A DNA stretch of 64,000 bases from Xenopus tropicalis (taxonomy: Eukaryota > Chordata > Amphibia > Anura > Pipidae): assembly GCF_000004195.4 (NCBI RefSeq), contig NC_030681.2, forward strand, positions 135,431,506-135,495,505, in the 5' to 3' direction. The notes beneath the pieces were generated by a model. It was given only the letters and a program-made list of their open reading frames with translations. It was not told where the DNA came from and did no database searches. A program made the translations under genes and the position numbers. This document shows, piece by piece, positions 1-11,648 of this stretch (within the stretch, counting starts at the first letter, position 1; every line of letters begins with the position of its first letter).

Positions 1-132
1 ATTCATTGGAGGCAAAGCAATCCTATTTGGTTTATGTAGAAAAAATATGGTGATCCAAATTACGGAAAGACCCCTTATCCAAAAACCCCAGATCCAGGTC
101 CTCAGCATTCTGGATAACAGGTCCTATACCTA
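1..132 (+). mobile_element. Right half of a CAGGTATGGG-type MITE, cut by the window edge
   Basis: The segment matches the right half of the MITE seen complete at 28806-29133: a 'ggaggcaaa(g/a)caatcctatt' stretch, a 'gatccaaattacggaaag' stretch, and the end 'ggataacaggtcctatacct', followed by TA. The left half lies outside the window. These elements are non-coding. TA target duplications fit the Tc1/mariner superfamily, but the terminal sequence alone does not assign the superfamily. Confidence 0.8.
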
Positions 133-133
133 T

Positions 134-1242
134 AAATTATTACAAATTTTGTACAGATGGAAAGCTAACCATTCTTCCTTTAAATTTAGAATACTTCAAT
201 TGTTATATGTTTAAAATTGACGCTGATGAATAACGAATTTGACTACAATTGAATCAAAAGCCACAAACTCCAGTATTCCCATTGGCAGATTTACAGTACT
301 TAACTGTTATGTATAGGGAAAAATACACTTGCTATTATATTATGCAGCTAAAGCTGCTAAATTCTATGTGCCAATATATGTTAGGGATTTAAGTGTTAAT
401 CCCCAGTGCATGGATTGGATGTGTGGTGAATCCATAAAGCAAGGGACTGTTTGGGAACAAGCTGGAGGGCTGAAAGTCAGGAGCGGGATGAAGCGGGTGT
501 ATATCCAGGAACAGACAGGAGTGGGACGGAGCTGGTGTAGAGGCAGGAACAGAACTGCAGCAGGAACAGGACGGGGTCAGGAACAGGACTGGGGCAGGAA
601 CAGGACTGGGGCAGGAACAGGAATTGGACCAAAGCAAGGGAGGGCGAGAGCAGGGAAAAGCTAGAGCTAGGGGCAAGCCACAGTACTCAAGCCAAAACTA
701 CTTTATTGTTCAGGCCATGAAGTGAAGTAGGAAATGGGTTTAGATAGGGTGCAACTGGCTCTGATTGGCTGACAATAATGCTGCTGGTTGTGATGGGAGG
801 CCCAAGTGAAAACATGAGAATAGATGAGGATGAGTGTAAATCAGAGATGAGGGGACTCACCTACTCCTCTCCTGGCCAAATGGTTAAGAAAATACGATAA
901 ACAAATAAATGGATTTGTGTGTAAAAGTTCCAAGCCAATACCTGCCGAAGTTAATGGACTTCCCAACAAAATCCTTTTGGTTCAGAAGAGACAGATAAAA
1001 TGTTACAGACCATGCCTCTGAGGAAGCCCTTCAGGTGAAATGCGTTATGCCGAAGGCACTCACAAGCAACTTGGGTCTGGCACTGGATGGGGATTAGGGT
1101 GTGAATTTACCCTCTACTGGAACCCAGGGAGCTGCAGCTCTGAGTGCTACGCAATTGCTTTTATTTTGTGAAATCCAATATGGTGATTTGGAATAACAAT
1201 GAAGATGTATCAACTATGATGTTAATGTGATAAGCCTGATGC
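134..1242. other. No gene recognised; short purine-rich tandem repeat inside
   Basis: I recognise no gene here. Positions 540-632 hold four to five imperfect copies of a 15-18-bp purine-rich word (core 'gggcaggaacaggactg'), which keeps frames open on both strands and explains the two overlapping ~100-residue frames. Positions 1015-1060 contain 'ctgaggaagccctt' followed by 'gaaatgcgttatg', a weak echo of the 'gaaacgcgtc' motif in the retroposon-like inserts at 19448 and 44273. Confidence 0.5.
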
Positions 1243-1481
1243 CTTTGCCAGGCATCGATTTGCAGCAAATTTCCGCACTTCGCCATTGGTGAATTGGTTT
1301 GCGAAACTTCCGTGAAAATTTGCTGTGAAAAAATTCAGGGTGCATCAAAAAAAAAAAACTGTTGCGGTTGCGTCCAAAAAGTCGGGCTGACAAAATAGTT
1401 TCGCGAAACCTGAGCTTCGTGAATTTTTCTATCAGTTTGCACTTTTTTATGGGACAGATTCACTCAATACTAGTGAGTACC
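1243..1481 (-). mobile_element. hAT-like short 'gcgaa' element, degenerate
   Basis: In this orientation the element reads from 'gccaggcatcgatttgcagc' through 'cgccattgg' and several 'gcgaaa' words to 'gggacagattcactcaatac'. It is the reverse of the better-preserved copy at 63623-63978, which starts TAGCAATGAGTGAATCTG and ends CCCATCACTA. No clean target duplication is visible here. It is non-coding. Confidence 0.6.
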
Positions 1482-4079
1482 CATCTACACCTGCACACTA
1501 CTAATGAGTGGGGGAGTTGTTGTTCAACAAGAAGTTGAATATAAGTAATATTCTTTTGGTTTTACTAGATGATAATCTCCCTTTTCTTATATATAATCAC
1601 ACTTGTTTTAATGTATGTTATGTCTGCACTTTAAATCACAAAGGGTGTATTATTGTTGTTTCTATTCCTTAGCCAAAGGTGCTGGAGTATTTTATTTGTC
1701 TATTCTGAACCAAATTATTCTATTGGGTACGTTACAGGCTCCAGTCTGCAGTTATCCTCCGACACACCATACCGTTAGCAAATTAATTTTGCCCTGGGTC
1801 CTTACAATGCAAATGAATTGTACTTTTTTATTTTGCACAATGTTAAAGTATGTATTACGGCTAATGTAATTTTTTTCTTCAAGGTCGTATGATTTTTTTT
1901 TCATACATTAGTATATGTGGCCTTGGGGAATAAGCGATGCCTGAACTAAAAGATTAATGATACACCTTTTGTATCTTCAGGTTTTGTACTGACAGGTAGA
2001 CATTAGTGCCACACACGTAGTGCTACTTCATTGAATGACAAAGGAATTGGGAGGTTATAAAACATTAAATAAATCTTTTCTCTCACATATTCTGGTAATT
2101 ATATGCAGACAGGGGCAGTGCTTTCCAAGGCATTGTAGATCACAATATCCTGTAAATGATATCCTTATAAATAGTGCTTAGTGATATCATCAGTCATATT
2201 TGGTGATCTGCAATATAATTTGTGTCACATGGTTCACCAAAACTTGTGCATAACAATAATGTACCCCCTGTTTTAAAATAAAAGGATATTTGAAGTCACC
2301 TTGGAGTTTCATGACCTGTATTAAAGCAGTTGGCCTTTATCTTTGGGTTTTTTATGATCATGGACTCTGTGACTAATAATATTTTAATATTTTACAATAG
2401 GGGGTACATTATTCCCTCTACCTTGCAGTTGTCTGTATGTGCCATGCTGGCTATTGTACATAGAGGTTTTTCTTTAGCTTTGCCTATGCTCCCTGGATTT
2501 AGCAATACATTTGGCATTTTTATTGCCAATAGATTTGCTACCTTAGTGCAAGGTAGAACACTATATTTGTTCTGCAGAAAGCTGTACCATACCTGAGTAT
2601 ACAGCCCTAGATGCTCCCTCTGTTTGTTTAAGCAGCTGCCATTTTAGCTTGGTCTCAGTAATTTCTGTGCTGCAGCTCTGGCTGCTGGTAGCTCAGATTA
2701 CATCAGAAAGGGGAAGGAAGGGAGGGGGAGAAACAGAGAGGGGAGAGGTTGAGAGGAGCAAACTGAGCAAACTTGTGCCGTGCCCTGAAGGATTTTTCTG
2801 AAAGTAGGGAGTGTGATACCAAAGAACATGTGTACATAAAAGAAGAAAATAAGTCCTGTGTTTCTTTTGATAGAGGACTCAGTGGAGGTTTTCTGTGAGT
2901 GCTTATGGCTGTATTTACATAGACCTTCCAACACAAGGTTTAGCGTGCATAAATTGCCCCCAACACTAGAAACACAAAATTGCTGCACACTGAGTGCAAA
3001 GGATGATGGTTGATTCATAATCATACAGCAAAAGGCAACATTTCAAACCAATGTGAGCCACTTTGTCATGGCTGGTTGGCTTAGATTGGCTTGGGATGTT
3101 GCCACATATCTGTACAACATGTTTGCACTTATTCAGTGTGCTGCAGCACTGTGTTTATTGGAAGAGATTAGAACATAATGGGGGTGGGGCTAAAGAGATT
3201 ATAGAGAAGGTTGAGGCCAGCCATGCTAATGGCAGCTTAGGCAAGACTGAAACAAGATGAGTTAGCAACACCTTCATGAGAGCTATGAATAAGAAAGTCA
3301 GTAGGAGAATAATTATATAATCACCAATTAATATAAGGTGTATAAGGTAAATTATATAAATAAGGGATGGATGAGAGTACCCTGGCCCTTTAACATGAAA
3401 AGGACACTTGCTTTCAATCACCTACTCTCACTATACACTAACGGGCTCATATACATTTACCAAAGTAGTTTACCCACACTTAAAATCACTTTTGCTAAAG
3501 GTACTTGCATTGTGTAGTCCTGCCTTCTGTTCCAATCTGAGCGCTGTTGCACCTATTGACTTGAGGAACCCTGTAGCTCCCGCCACCTCTGGTCCAGGTG
3601 GGAGTTCTGGGGTTCACTTAGTGCCATGCATCAATCTCCGCAGTTCAGGTGCGCCAAATGATTAAAATGCACATTACTTGCATGCTGAACACCAGACAAA
3701 ATTATTCCACACAGACTTCAAAAATATTTGGCGAATGTGCACTCAGTTTGTAACACATGCAGTTTGTGCCAACTTTGCCAAAGCCAATGCAACTGCAGTA
3801 GGCGCAGTGGAATTATGTCAAAAGCATTGCCCCTTTGTGACTGCAAAGATGCCAGAATTCTGGGAAAAAAACATTGTAAGAAAAAACACATGCCAATTGT
3901 AATCGAAATTGCACTTTACTCACAACCTTTCAGCCTTTCCTGTTTTTAGCAGTAGGGAAGTAGTATAGATGTGCTGCAAGTCTAGGCCCAGTTATCGTAC
4001 TTTTAGCTTTTATTTTTGCCAGAATAAATAATCATTTGCTTCTATGTACTTATTTGCCAGAAATAACCCTAGTGCAGAG
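1482..4079. other. No gene or clear repeat recognised
   Basis: About 2.6 kb of AT-rich sequence without a convincing coding region. All open frames are short (under about 110 codons), overlap on both strands and show no domain I know. Positions 2700-2760 are purine-rich on the + strand. Positions 3540-3640 are GC-rich and may be part of an old repeat, but I cannot name it. Confidence 0.4.
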
Positions 4080-4440
4080 ATGTACTACAGCGCACACTGG
4101 AAAGCCCTGCCAATGGATATTAGCCTTATGGTGGCACTGTTGAACTATTGAACGTTCCTTGGAACTGTGGCTGAATTATCTGCCCTGTCACATTATCGAT
4201 CGCTCTGTGCTCGGCAATGCTTGCTCCTGTCGGGTCCCACACATCGGCGCATAGTATCAAAGCCACCGCTGCTTTCCTATCGATTCCCCGGCACAGTTCC
4301 CTCTTTCTTTTTGTCAAGTTCAATTTAAAAATACAAATGCTAATTTAGAAATCTATGGAAATAAGGTCGCGTTTTTCTTTTTCAGTATAGCATTCTAAAT
4401 CGCTGTCTTCTTCTTACATAATAAAACCTCTGACCCCCTC
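4080..4440. other. Candidate conserved non-coding segment
   Basis: This stretch has balanced composition, several CpGs (for example in 'cattatcgatcgctctg' and 'cacatcggcgcatag') and no repeat signature, unlike its AT-rich surroundings. A 65-residue open frame on the minus strand (4126-4323) resembles nothing I recognise. A regulatory or conserved element is inference only; a degraded exon or an old repeat remain alternatives. Confidence 0.25.
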
Positions 4441-4990
4441 CTTTTTTTGTTAGCAATTTCATTTACAGATAATTTGATGCTCATGTTTAGACATATTCGC
4501 CTCTTAAATCAATTAAATCTGCTCTGTAAATTCTGTTCTATCTTCCTTGAACCAAAATGTCTGAGCCATGTGGAAATACAGCTTTACATTGTTCACCTTG
4601 CAGCGCTTAGATTTAATCAAAGTAAATATTGTGCTGTTAATGAAGTATCCCTCCATGATATAAGCATTAGGCTTACCTGCTAGGCTTTGTATCCTGCTGT
4701 ACATATTATAGCTACTGAAACCCTTTTCTGAAGCAGGAATACACTCAACTGTACTGTACACAGGGCACCTACCTGCTGACATTAACACAAACCTGGTACT
4801 GGGGAGAGAAGATACCTTGTACTTATTAGTGTGGATCATTCCACCTAATGGTTTCCAAGGGATATACACCTAGGAGTACCACTAAGAATAGGAATGCTAA
4901 ATAACTAATGTTGCAATAATAATAAACTTTATATCAGAGACACAGACATTTAACACAACAGAATTTTACCTAAAAATGGGGAGATCTGGG

Positions 4991-5269
4991 CAGTGTTGGA
5001 CTGGCCCACCAGGATACCAGGAAAATTCCCAGTGGGCTCAGGTGTCAGTGGGCCCTCCTGCCTCTTACCATTGGCCTAATTTATGGTCATTCCCTATTTC
5101 TCTATAGGAACAAAGAGACTAAATATAAAGAAGAATATATTATAGTATGTAAAGATAAAAGACTAGGAAAATATAGAGGTTGAGTGAGGAATGGATGAAA
5201 AATAGTTTGGAGGGTGGGCCCATGGTCTAGAGTTTTCTGGTGGGCCCCTGGCATCCCAGTCCGACACTG
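4991..5269. mobile_element. hAT-like MITE with CAGTGTTGGACTGG ends
   Basis: The terminal inverted repeats are CAGTGTTGGACTGGCCCACC on the left, and a right end that reads 'atcccagtccgacactg'. The flanks are gatctggg (4983-4990) and gatctgga (5270-5277), an 8-bp duplication with one mismatch, as expected for hAT transposition. At 279 bp it is far too short to encode transposase. The element at 10971-11150 has related ends. Confidence 0.8.
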
Positions 5270-5277
5270 GATCTGGA

Positions 5278-6027
5278 CTCTTCCAAACTCCTACTCCCAA
5301 AGTTCAGTATTATGCAAAATGACCCTTTCTGAAAGATCTACCTAATGTATGGTAGCTTTCTCATTTGGATGGTCACAGATGTCATCTTGCTGGAGATCAC
5401 AGACAGATTTACAGTGATGGCATGGCGTGGCAGGGGAATCAGCCACCCCCTGGACATCTTGCAGTTTGGCAGGCAGTGGGTTCACCCCTCTTTATGGTGT
5501 TTGAGCCCTTCCTGCTTGCCAAGTTTGCAGGGAATATATGTTCTTGTTCTTTCCTTCTTGAATTTTTCTCTTTCTGGGCTACAAGGGGTCTTTTTAGTAT
5601 CTCATTTATGGTTCTTTTGGTGTCCCTACATCCTCTGGGATTAGTTCCCACTCCACTGGCAATTGCGTAACTCTTCCCGATGAAGTCCCTAGCTTGTGCA
5701 ATTGGCGAGTGGGTGCTGGGTTGGGCTATCCAGGACATAGCTGGAAGGTCACTGTAGGATGCTCCCTACACTATATTTTTTCACCCCATATTTTTTGCTT
5801 TGTTGCTTTTATAAACCAAATACAAGTAAGTGACTTAATATTTAATAAACTGGTATTCTTTTCTTGATCCCTTATAGAGATAGGTTTAACATTAATATTA
5901 TGCTCCCATAAATTATAAACTCTCTTGGTAAAATACTGTATATGTTGTAAATATGACATAAGATAGACAGTGTGACATCAGAACTGGTGGTTAGTTGCCT
6001 TGTAACCTGGGAAGTTAAACAGACTAA
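5278..6027. other. No gene recognised
   Basis: Overlapping open frames of about 100 codons on both strands (5345-5738) show no known domain, and one strand's frame is the shadow of the other. The segment may be an old repeat or LTR fragment, but I could not match its ends to anything else in the window. Confidence 0.35.
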
Positions 6028-6201
6028 GGGGCATATTTATTATAGTGTGTAAGCCAACATCACTGATAATAGTGCCCATAGCACTAGATCTTTGCTTTTT
6101 TTATCTAACTTGTAGGTGACCATTCAAATTTAATTGTTGATTGGTTGCTATGGGCACTATTATCAGTGATGTTGGCTTACAACTCAATAATAAATATGCC
6201 C
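6028..6201. mobile_element. Foldback MITE with GGGGCATATTTATTA ends
   Basis: The two halves are inverted copies. The left arm (about 6028-6086) carries 'gtaagccaacatcactgata', and the right arm (about 6149-6201) carries its complement 'tatcagtgatgttggcttac'. Left flank TAA and right flank taa are compatible with the 3-bp target duplication of PIF/Harbinger elements. The transcript or single strand would fold into a hairpin of about 50 bp. It is non-coding. Confidence 0.75.
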
Positions 6202-6549
6202 TAAAAACTGCCAGCGTATCCAGCAATGATCAATACCTTACTATACCTATAACAAAATGTCTAAGCCAGTTGACGCTTTGGCCAGAGAGAATTGAATATA
6301 TAAGTGTTAATAGTATTAGTTGGAAAGAAAGGATGTATAAGTATAGTAAGTTGGAGGTCTAATACAGTATTTTATGTTTGGATTTCAGCTGATTCCCTAG
6401 GATTTGTATAAACGTTTTAGTAAGTGTATAATTAATTACTTATTACACATAATAAGGGATGGTATTTTATTTTACCTTTTTTGAACTCTATAGACCTTTT
6501 TTAATATAGGGAAGGATTTTGACCCTTGTGCACTATGCATTTTAAATAC

Positions 6550-7053
6550 TTAAAGGAACAGTTCAGTGTAAAAATGAATTGGGTAAAATAGACAGACTGC
6601 GCAAAATAAAAAATGTTTTCAATATAGTTAGTTAGGCAAAACAGTAATCTATAAAGGCTGGAGTGGGCAGATGTCTAACATAATAACCAGAACACTATTC
6701 CCTGCCTTATAGCTCTCTAAGCTTTTAGCAGTCAGTAGCCAATCAGTGACTTGAGGAGGGGGGGACAAATGGGACAAAACTGTCAGTTAGTTTGCTCTTG
6801 AATCTGACCTGCATGCTCACAAACTAGCTGACAGTTATGTCCCATGTGCCCCCCCCCCCTAAAGTCACTGACTAACTAAGAGGTTAAAGGCTGAAAGCAG
6901 GAAGTAGTGTTCAGGCTATTATGTTAGACATCTGCCCACTCCAACCTTTATAGATTACATTTTTGCCTAACTAACTATATTGAATTTTTTTTTTATTTTG
7001 CACAGCCTATGTATTTTACCCAGTTTCATTTTTACACTGAACTGTTCCTTTAA
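6550..7053. mobile_element. TTAA-flanked MITE (TTAAAGGAACAGTTCAGTG ends)
   Basis: It starts TTAAAGGAACAGTTCAGTGT and ends with the inverse, 'actgaactgttcctttaa', so TTAA is both flank and duplicated target. TTAAAGG ends are the hallmark I associate with the Xenopus T2 family, linked to Kolobok-type transposases that target TTAA. The body is partly palindromic: 'ctgacagttatgtcccat' in the right half against 'gggacaaaactgtcagttag' in the left. It is non-coding; a diverged relative lies at 8586-8975. Confidence 0.88.
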
Positions 7054-8224
7054 GGCTTTGAACACAAATACTTTGCCTGTCTGTAGAGTATATTAAATAA
7101 ATAACCCTTTCAAATTTTAATCCCCTAACTGTCAAACTGCTGTTGAGAAGCCACGCATAGGGTTGTCATAAATTATGAAGCGGAAAATGAGGTTTGTCTG
7201 TCATAGAGCTGATGCTATATGGTTGATTATTAAGGGGTTGATTTATCAAAATGTGAGGCTATCTACAGAAAAAATCAAGTTAGAGTTCACCATTTGATAA
7301 ATATTCTTCTAAAAATCCCATAAGAATGAATAGAAAGTGGGTGAATTTTTCTGTGGTGAACTCACATTTCGGTGGTGATGATCTCCAACATGATCTGAAA
7401 AGCGGTTCAAAAGCCAGAAAAGGATTTCATCAGCGCAATTTGGCCAATCAAGCAAACAACTGGACCATCCATATATGTCAGCTTAACGTATATATATTTC
7501 AATATATAATCTTAAAAATATAAAAAGTTGAATACAAGGACCTTTATTTCATAATTACTATAATATTATGGACACCATCTTCATTTCCACAAGTAAATTG
7601 ACAAAAACAGTGATACTTTCGCCATTACTTTGTAATAGTAGAGTAGGAAAGGCACAAGCTAAAACTGCAATGGAGCACATAAGGTAATACTGAACATTGC
7701 ACTAAATAGCTAAAAGAACATTACAAGACTGCGACCAAAGGATTGAATTAAAGCAACTACTGGCAAATTCACTTTTAGGTCAAGTAACTTCATAAATAGA
7801 AGATTACTCAGCTTCCAGTTGCCAATGCACCTTGCTCGTTGTTAAGTAAGTAATTACTCAGCGTGTATACGCTAGTCCTTTGGGCATTCATATGATTTCT
7901 AGTTTACCGGACATGGACAGCAGCTCTATATATTGTTAGTCCCAAGGTAACCTTGTAAGCAAAGGATCTTGCAAAGGAGTCCAATATTTCTGTTGTTAAT
8001 GGGAAATGTTCCTCTTCTTTAAAACTACACATGAAACAGGAGCTTGAAGGTTATGGGCAGCTACAAGTATCTTGTGAATGGTTTCTTTGCAGTACATTTT
8101 GGCCACTCACTGAAGATGCAGTGTGCAGTTATACACATAATGGGCACAGGTCATAAACTGGATCCCAAGTAGTGGGACAGTGCTCCAACCCCAAAAGAGA
8201 AAAGGGCTAGGCTATACCTAGTTT
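7054..8224. other. No gene recognised
   Basis: AT-rich sequence with no repeat ends or coding signature I can support. 'aaggggttgatttatcaaaa' at about 7233 resembles one end of the foldback MITE at 42125, but no partner end is visible. Confidence 0.35.
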
Positions 8225-8528
8225 TTAGTCATGAGCAAATGTTTTTGCCAGGTTTGTAAATTTAGGCATTTTGCCATTGGAACATATTTTTGTGAAAGAA
8301 ACTGCGAACATTTTTGCAGAGAAAAATTCTCTGTGACAATGTAACCATAGATCCCAATGTATTCTGCACAGAAAAAGGCTGCTGACGAAAAAATGGTTGC
8401 CATGAAAGAATGGCCATAGACTGCAATGTATTTTGCACTGAATAAGTAGCCATGGAAAAAGTCACCACAAAAAGCACTTTGAGCATTTTGAGAATAAATT
8501 TGCCATGGGACTGATTAGCTCATCACTA
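8225..8528 (+). mobile_element. Diverged hAT-like 'gcgaa' element
   Basis: It begins TTAGTCATGAGCAAATG and ends 'gattagctcatcacta', matching the TAG...CATCACTA boundaries of the copy at 63623-63978. The interior has drifted to 'gccattgg', 'gtttttgcc' and repeated 'ccat(g/a)gaa' words. Flanks do not give a clean 8-bp duplication. Two overlapping minus-strand frames inside it are artefacts. Confidence 0.5.
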
Positions 8529-8585
8529 AAAGTTTAAGTTAAGAAAATTCAAAGATAAAACAAAGGCAGTTTTGCCTATTTGCCT

Positions 8586-8975
8586 ACAGTTCAGTGTAAA
8601 ATGAAACTGGGTAAAATAGACAGACTGTGCTAAATTAAAAATATTTATAATATAGTTAATAAGGCAAAAATGTAATCTATAAAGGCTGGAGTGGGCAGAT
8701 GTCTAACATAATAGCCAGAACACTACTTAGTCCTTTACAACTCTCTAAGCTCTTAGTTAGTCAGTGACTTTAGGGGAGGCATATGGGACATAACTGTTCA
8801 GTTAGTTTGTGAGCACACAGGCCAGATTTAAATGCAAACTAACTGACAGTTATCTCCCATATGGCCCCCCCTCAAATCACTGATTGACTACTGACTGCTA
8901 ACAGCTTAGAGAGCTATAAAGCAGGAAGTAGTGTTCTGGCTAGTAGTTCTTTTTTATACTGAACTATTCTTTTAA
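8586..8975. mobile_element. Diverged TTAA MITE, relative of 6550-7053
   Basis: The sequence follows the 6550-7053 element over most of its length ('gggtaaaatagacagactg', 'ggctggagtgggcagatgtc', 'cataatagccagaacacta'). Its right end 'actgaactattcttttaa' is intact enough to place TTAA at 8972-8975. The outermost left end is lost. Confidence 0.8.
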
Positions 8976-9647
8976 AGAAACCAATCATATGAAATTCTGA
9001 GCTCATGTATTGGAATTTAGGCAAAAACTAATTTCAAAGTTTTTTTTAAATAGTTCCAAGTTTTTGTACAGGTTTTTATATCAATTAATGATACATTGAC
9101 AAACAGCTGATTGACTGAAGCGGCAAATTAATACAATTAGTGGTCTTCGATTTGTATTTGAATGATGTCCCTTATGATTGCGTACAATATACTAAAAGTT
9201 CATTTTAAAGTAAGCGCCCCCTGACGATAAAATCATGGAATCTTTAGTGCACTTTAATAGATGGGTAGAGAAGTAGCAATTATTTGCTCCATTTATATAT
9301 AGTAATTAATATCATTTTTAGGTCAGATAACCTCATAAAATTAGATGAAGGCAATTTCCCCTCTGTCAATGCACCTAGCAGCAATAAGTGTATAATTAAT
9401 CAATTTAATGATTCTGGTTTCTCTTCATTACTTTGGACAATAACATTAAACCAGTCTACAGGGCTTGGAAGAGTAGCAATGCATTGCCATTCCCTAGCTT
9501 ACTGTATCCAGAAGGGATTTGGTAATAGATGAAAAGACACCTGCTGAACTGAAAGTTGGATGTAAATAGTCAAAATTATTATTCTTTATGTCAACATTTT
9601 CAAACACAACACACATTCTCTGAAAAATACCATGTACCTGCAACCAC
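8976..9647. other. No gene recognised
   Basis: AT-rich spacer between two TTAA elements. An 82-codon open frame at 9284-9532 has no recognisable domain. I see nothing else to report. Confidence 0.35.
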
Positions 9648-10173
9648 TTAAAGAGATTCTGCCATGGTTTTTATGGTATAGTGTTTATTACTAAATTATA
9701 CTGTGTACATTGCAAATAATTCATTTTACCATCTAAAAAGTATTCTTAAACCAACAATTGTATTTTTAGTTGTATTATTAGTACAGGCACCATCTTAGTG
9801 CATTGTGCCTGAGTCTGAGCTTTCAAAATAGCCAGTATTTACAATGGAACTACTTTCAGATAAGCTATTTTTTTCTCTCCTCAATGTAACTGGAGGAGTC
9901 ATGGCCAGACTTGGGTGTTTTACTATTAAGTGCTATACCCATATACCCAATGCAAGTGTCAGGGAGCTGTTATCTTGTTACCTTCCCATTGTTCTGCTGA
10001 TGGCTGCTGGGGGGGGGGGGTGGAAAGGAGGGGGGATGATATAAAATGCAGCACAGTAGTAAAGAGTAACTAAAGTTTATCAGAGCACAAATCACACGAC
10101 TGAGGGCACCTGGGAAACTAGCCCCACATCAAATTTCAATCAATGCATTTTTCCCATAACAGAAACCATTTAA
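9648..10173. mobile_element. TTAA MITE with TTAAAGAGATTCTGCCATG end
   Basis: It starts TTAAAGAGATTCTGCCATGG at 9648 and ends in a worn 'cccataacagaaaccatttaa', with TTAA at 10170-10173. It contains a poly-G tract ('gctggggggggggg', about 10008-10020). The short open frame at 9844-10044 lies wholly inside and is not a gene. Confidence 0.75.
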
Positions 10174-10368
10174 CAATTTAGAACGGTTTAGAGAAACTAA
10201 GTAAGTTGTATAAAAATATTTATCTTACAATATCAGAGCAACCCAGCTCACATGCTCACCTTTACTGTGTTAAAAACTCTTTCCCCTGCTTTTCTGTCTG
10301 TGACAATATCCAGCCTGGTTACAGACTGAAGAAACCTGATTGTCTGGGAGCCCCAGTGCACTTCTGGG

Positions 10369-10796
10369 TAGAGATGTAGCGAACTGTTCGCCGGCGAACT
10401 AATTCGCGCGAACATCGGGTGTTCGCAAGTCCGCAAATTCGCGAACTTTTGGCTATGTTCGCCATTTTGGGTTCACCGCGTTTTTTTTTTGCGCCGCGTT
10501 TATTTGCCTCGGTTTTTTCCGCCGCGTTTTTTCGCTTCGGTTTTTCGCCTTTGCGTATACATAGGAATAGCTTGCGGTTTTTTTTTGGCGTTTTTTTTAC
10601 AAAGTATTTTTCAGAGAAATTTTTGCATTTGATCCCCCTCCTGCATGCCACTGTCCAGGTCGTGGCACCCTTTAAACAACTTTAAAATCTAAAATTTTCT
10701 AGGTTTTAAAGTTCGCCTTCCCATTGAAGTCTATGGGGTTCGCAAAGTCCGCGAACGGGTTCGCAAACATTTTTCGCGATGTTCGCTACATCCCTA
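10369..10796. mobile_element. hAT-like MITE, TAGAGATGTAGCGAAC ends, perfect 8-bp duplication
   Basis: The terminal inverted repeats are TAGAGATGTAGCGAAC and its near-inverse 'gttcgctacatcccta'. The target duplication cttctggg is identical at 10361-10368 and 10797-10804. The body is rich in 'ttcgcgaac' words. Open frames of 88-110 codons on the two strands come from T-rich 'gcgtttttt' tracts and are not genes. A second copy lies at 40341-40824. Confidence 0.92.
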
Positions 10797-10970
10797 CTTC
10801 TGGGAGAAAGGGAGTGCATTACTATGGAACCGAAAGTCAGAGGTGGGCCCAACAGGTTATAAATGAGCCTGCTGCAGTTCCAGCCATTGAGAGAGATAGT
10901 GGAGTGAGTAACCAGCCACTTACTGTTTTTGTGTTTGGACTACAAAGAGAGAAGTCTGCTGGGTTGTTGG

Positions 10971-11150
10971 CAGGGTCGGACTGGTGTCTCTCAGCCGGGC
11001 GCATCCTCTAACCCCCCCATAGGGGCCCCCCTCACCCCCCTCGCAGGGCCTCCACCCGACGTCCTCCCGCGAGCGCATAAATTTGACGCATCAGGGGAAG
11101 AGCTTTCGGGAGGGGGAGCGCCGGCAAGGGTCGGGTCTGGTCTGACCCTG
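10971..11150. mobile_element. Short hAT-like MITE with perfect 8-bp duplication
   Basis: It starts CAGGGTCGGACTGG and ends 'ctggtctgaccctg', a short inverted repeat. The flanking gttgttgg is identical at 10963-10970 and 11151-11158. The 180-bp body is GC-rich, with C-rich tracts around 11010-11060, which contrasts with the AT-rich surroundings. The ends resemble those of 4991-5269. Confidence 0.85.
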
Positions 11151-11648
11151 GTTGTTGGTGAGGATAGGTATTGCTTGTGTGCCTGTGTGGGAGCAGCTGC
11201 CTTTCCAAAGGGAGAGGTACTCTGGGGCAGGTAGCGCTACCTGGGGGGACTTAAGAGCTCTTGGGGAAGGGACTGAACTGAGAAAGAGTTTTTGCCTATT
11301 CGGATCAGTAGGGTGTGGGAACGGGCACCTTAAGAGGCTGTGCCGGGAGTGAATAGACTGCAAAGGTTCCCCAGGACAGGATCATCTTTTATCCATATGG
11401 TTGTTCTTTCCTTTATTTCAACTGTTATATAAAGTTATCCTTGCTGCAAAACTATGTTTGATTATTTTCCTATTGGAATCCCTCTGAGGTGTGCTCCTCA
11501 GTATGCACTAGGTACAGGCACTGTGCTGTAAATCCCAGCTTCCCAGTATCTTTCACATATATTTCAAAACTCAGCCTTTTGCACTAAGCACAAGCCAGAT
11601 AAGTGAGTGTAATCCAACTTGTGCAGAAGTGGCCAAGAGAGGGTTACA

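Larger units (their letters stand above)
10299..11648 (+). mobile_element. Possible solo LTR interrupted by two hAT-like elements
   Basis: Leaving out the inserted elements at 10369-10796 and 10971-11150, about 0.7 kb remains. It starts TGTGACAATATCC, has a TATA-like 'ggttataaatgagcc' near 10856, a TATAAA near 11430 in the position of a polyadenylation signal, and ends 'gagggttaca'. That TG...CA layout suggests a solo LTR, but the 5-bp flanks (ctgtc and ctagc) agree at only three positions and I see no second LTR or primer-binding site. An unrelated unique segment is the alternative. Confidence 0.3.

Noticed and set aside
329..676. Overlapping 111- and 95-codon frames on opposite strands
   Set aside because: Produced by a short purine-rich tandem repeat; mutual shadows with low-complexity products.
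4513..4869. 118-codon minus-strand frame
   Set aside because: No domain recognised, overlapped by a + frame, no splice or codon-use support.
10319..10685. 88- and 110-codon frames on opposite strands
   Set aside because: They lie in the hAT-like element 10369-10796 and reflect its T-rich 'gcgtttttt' tracts.
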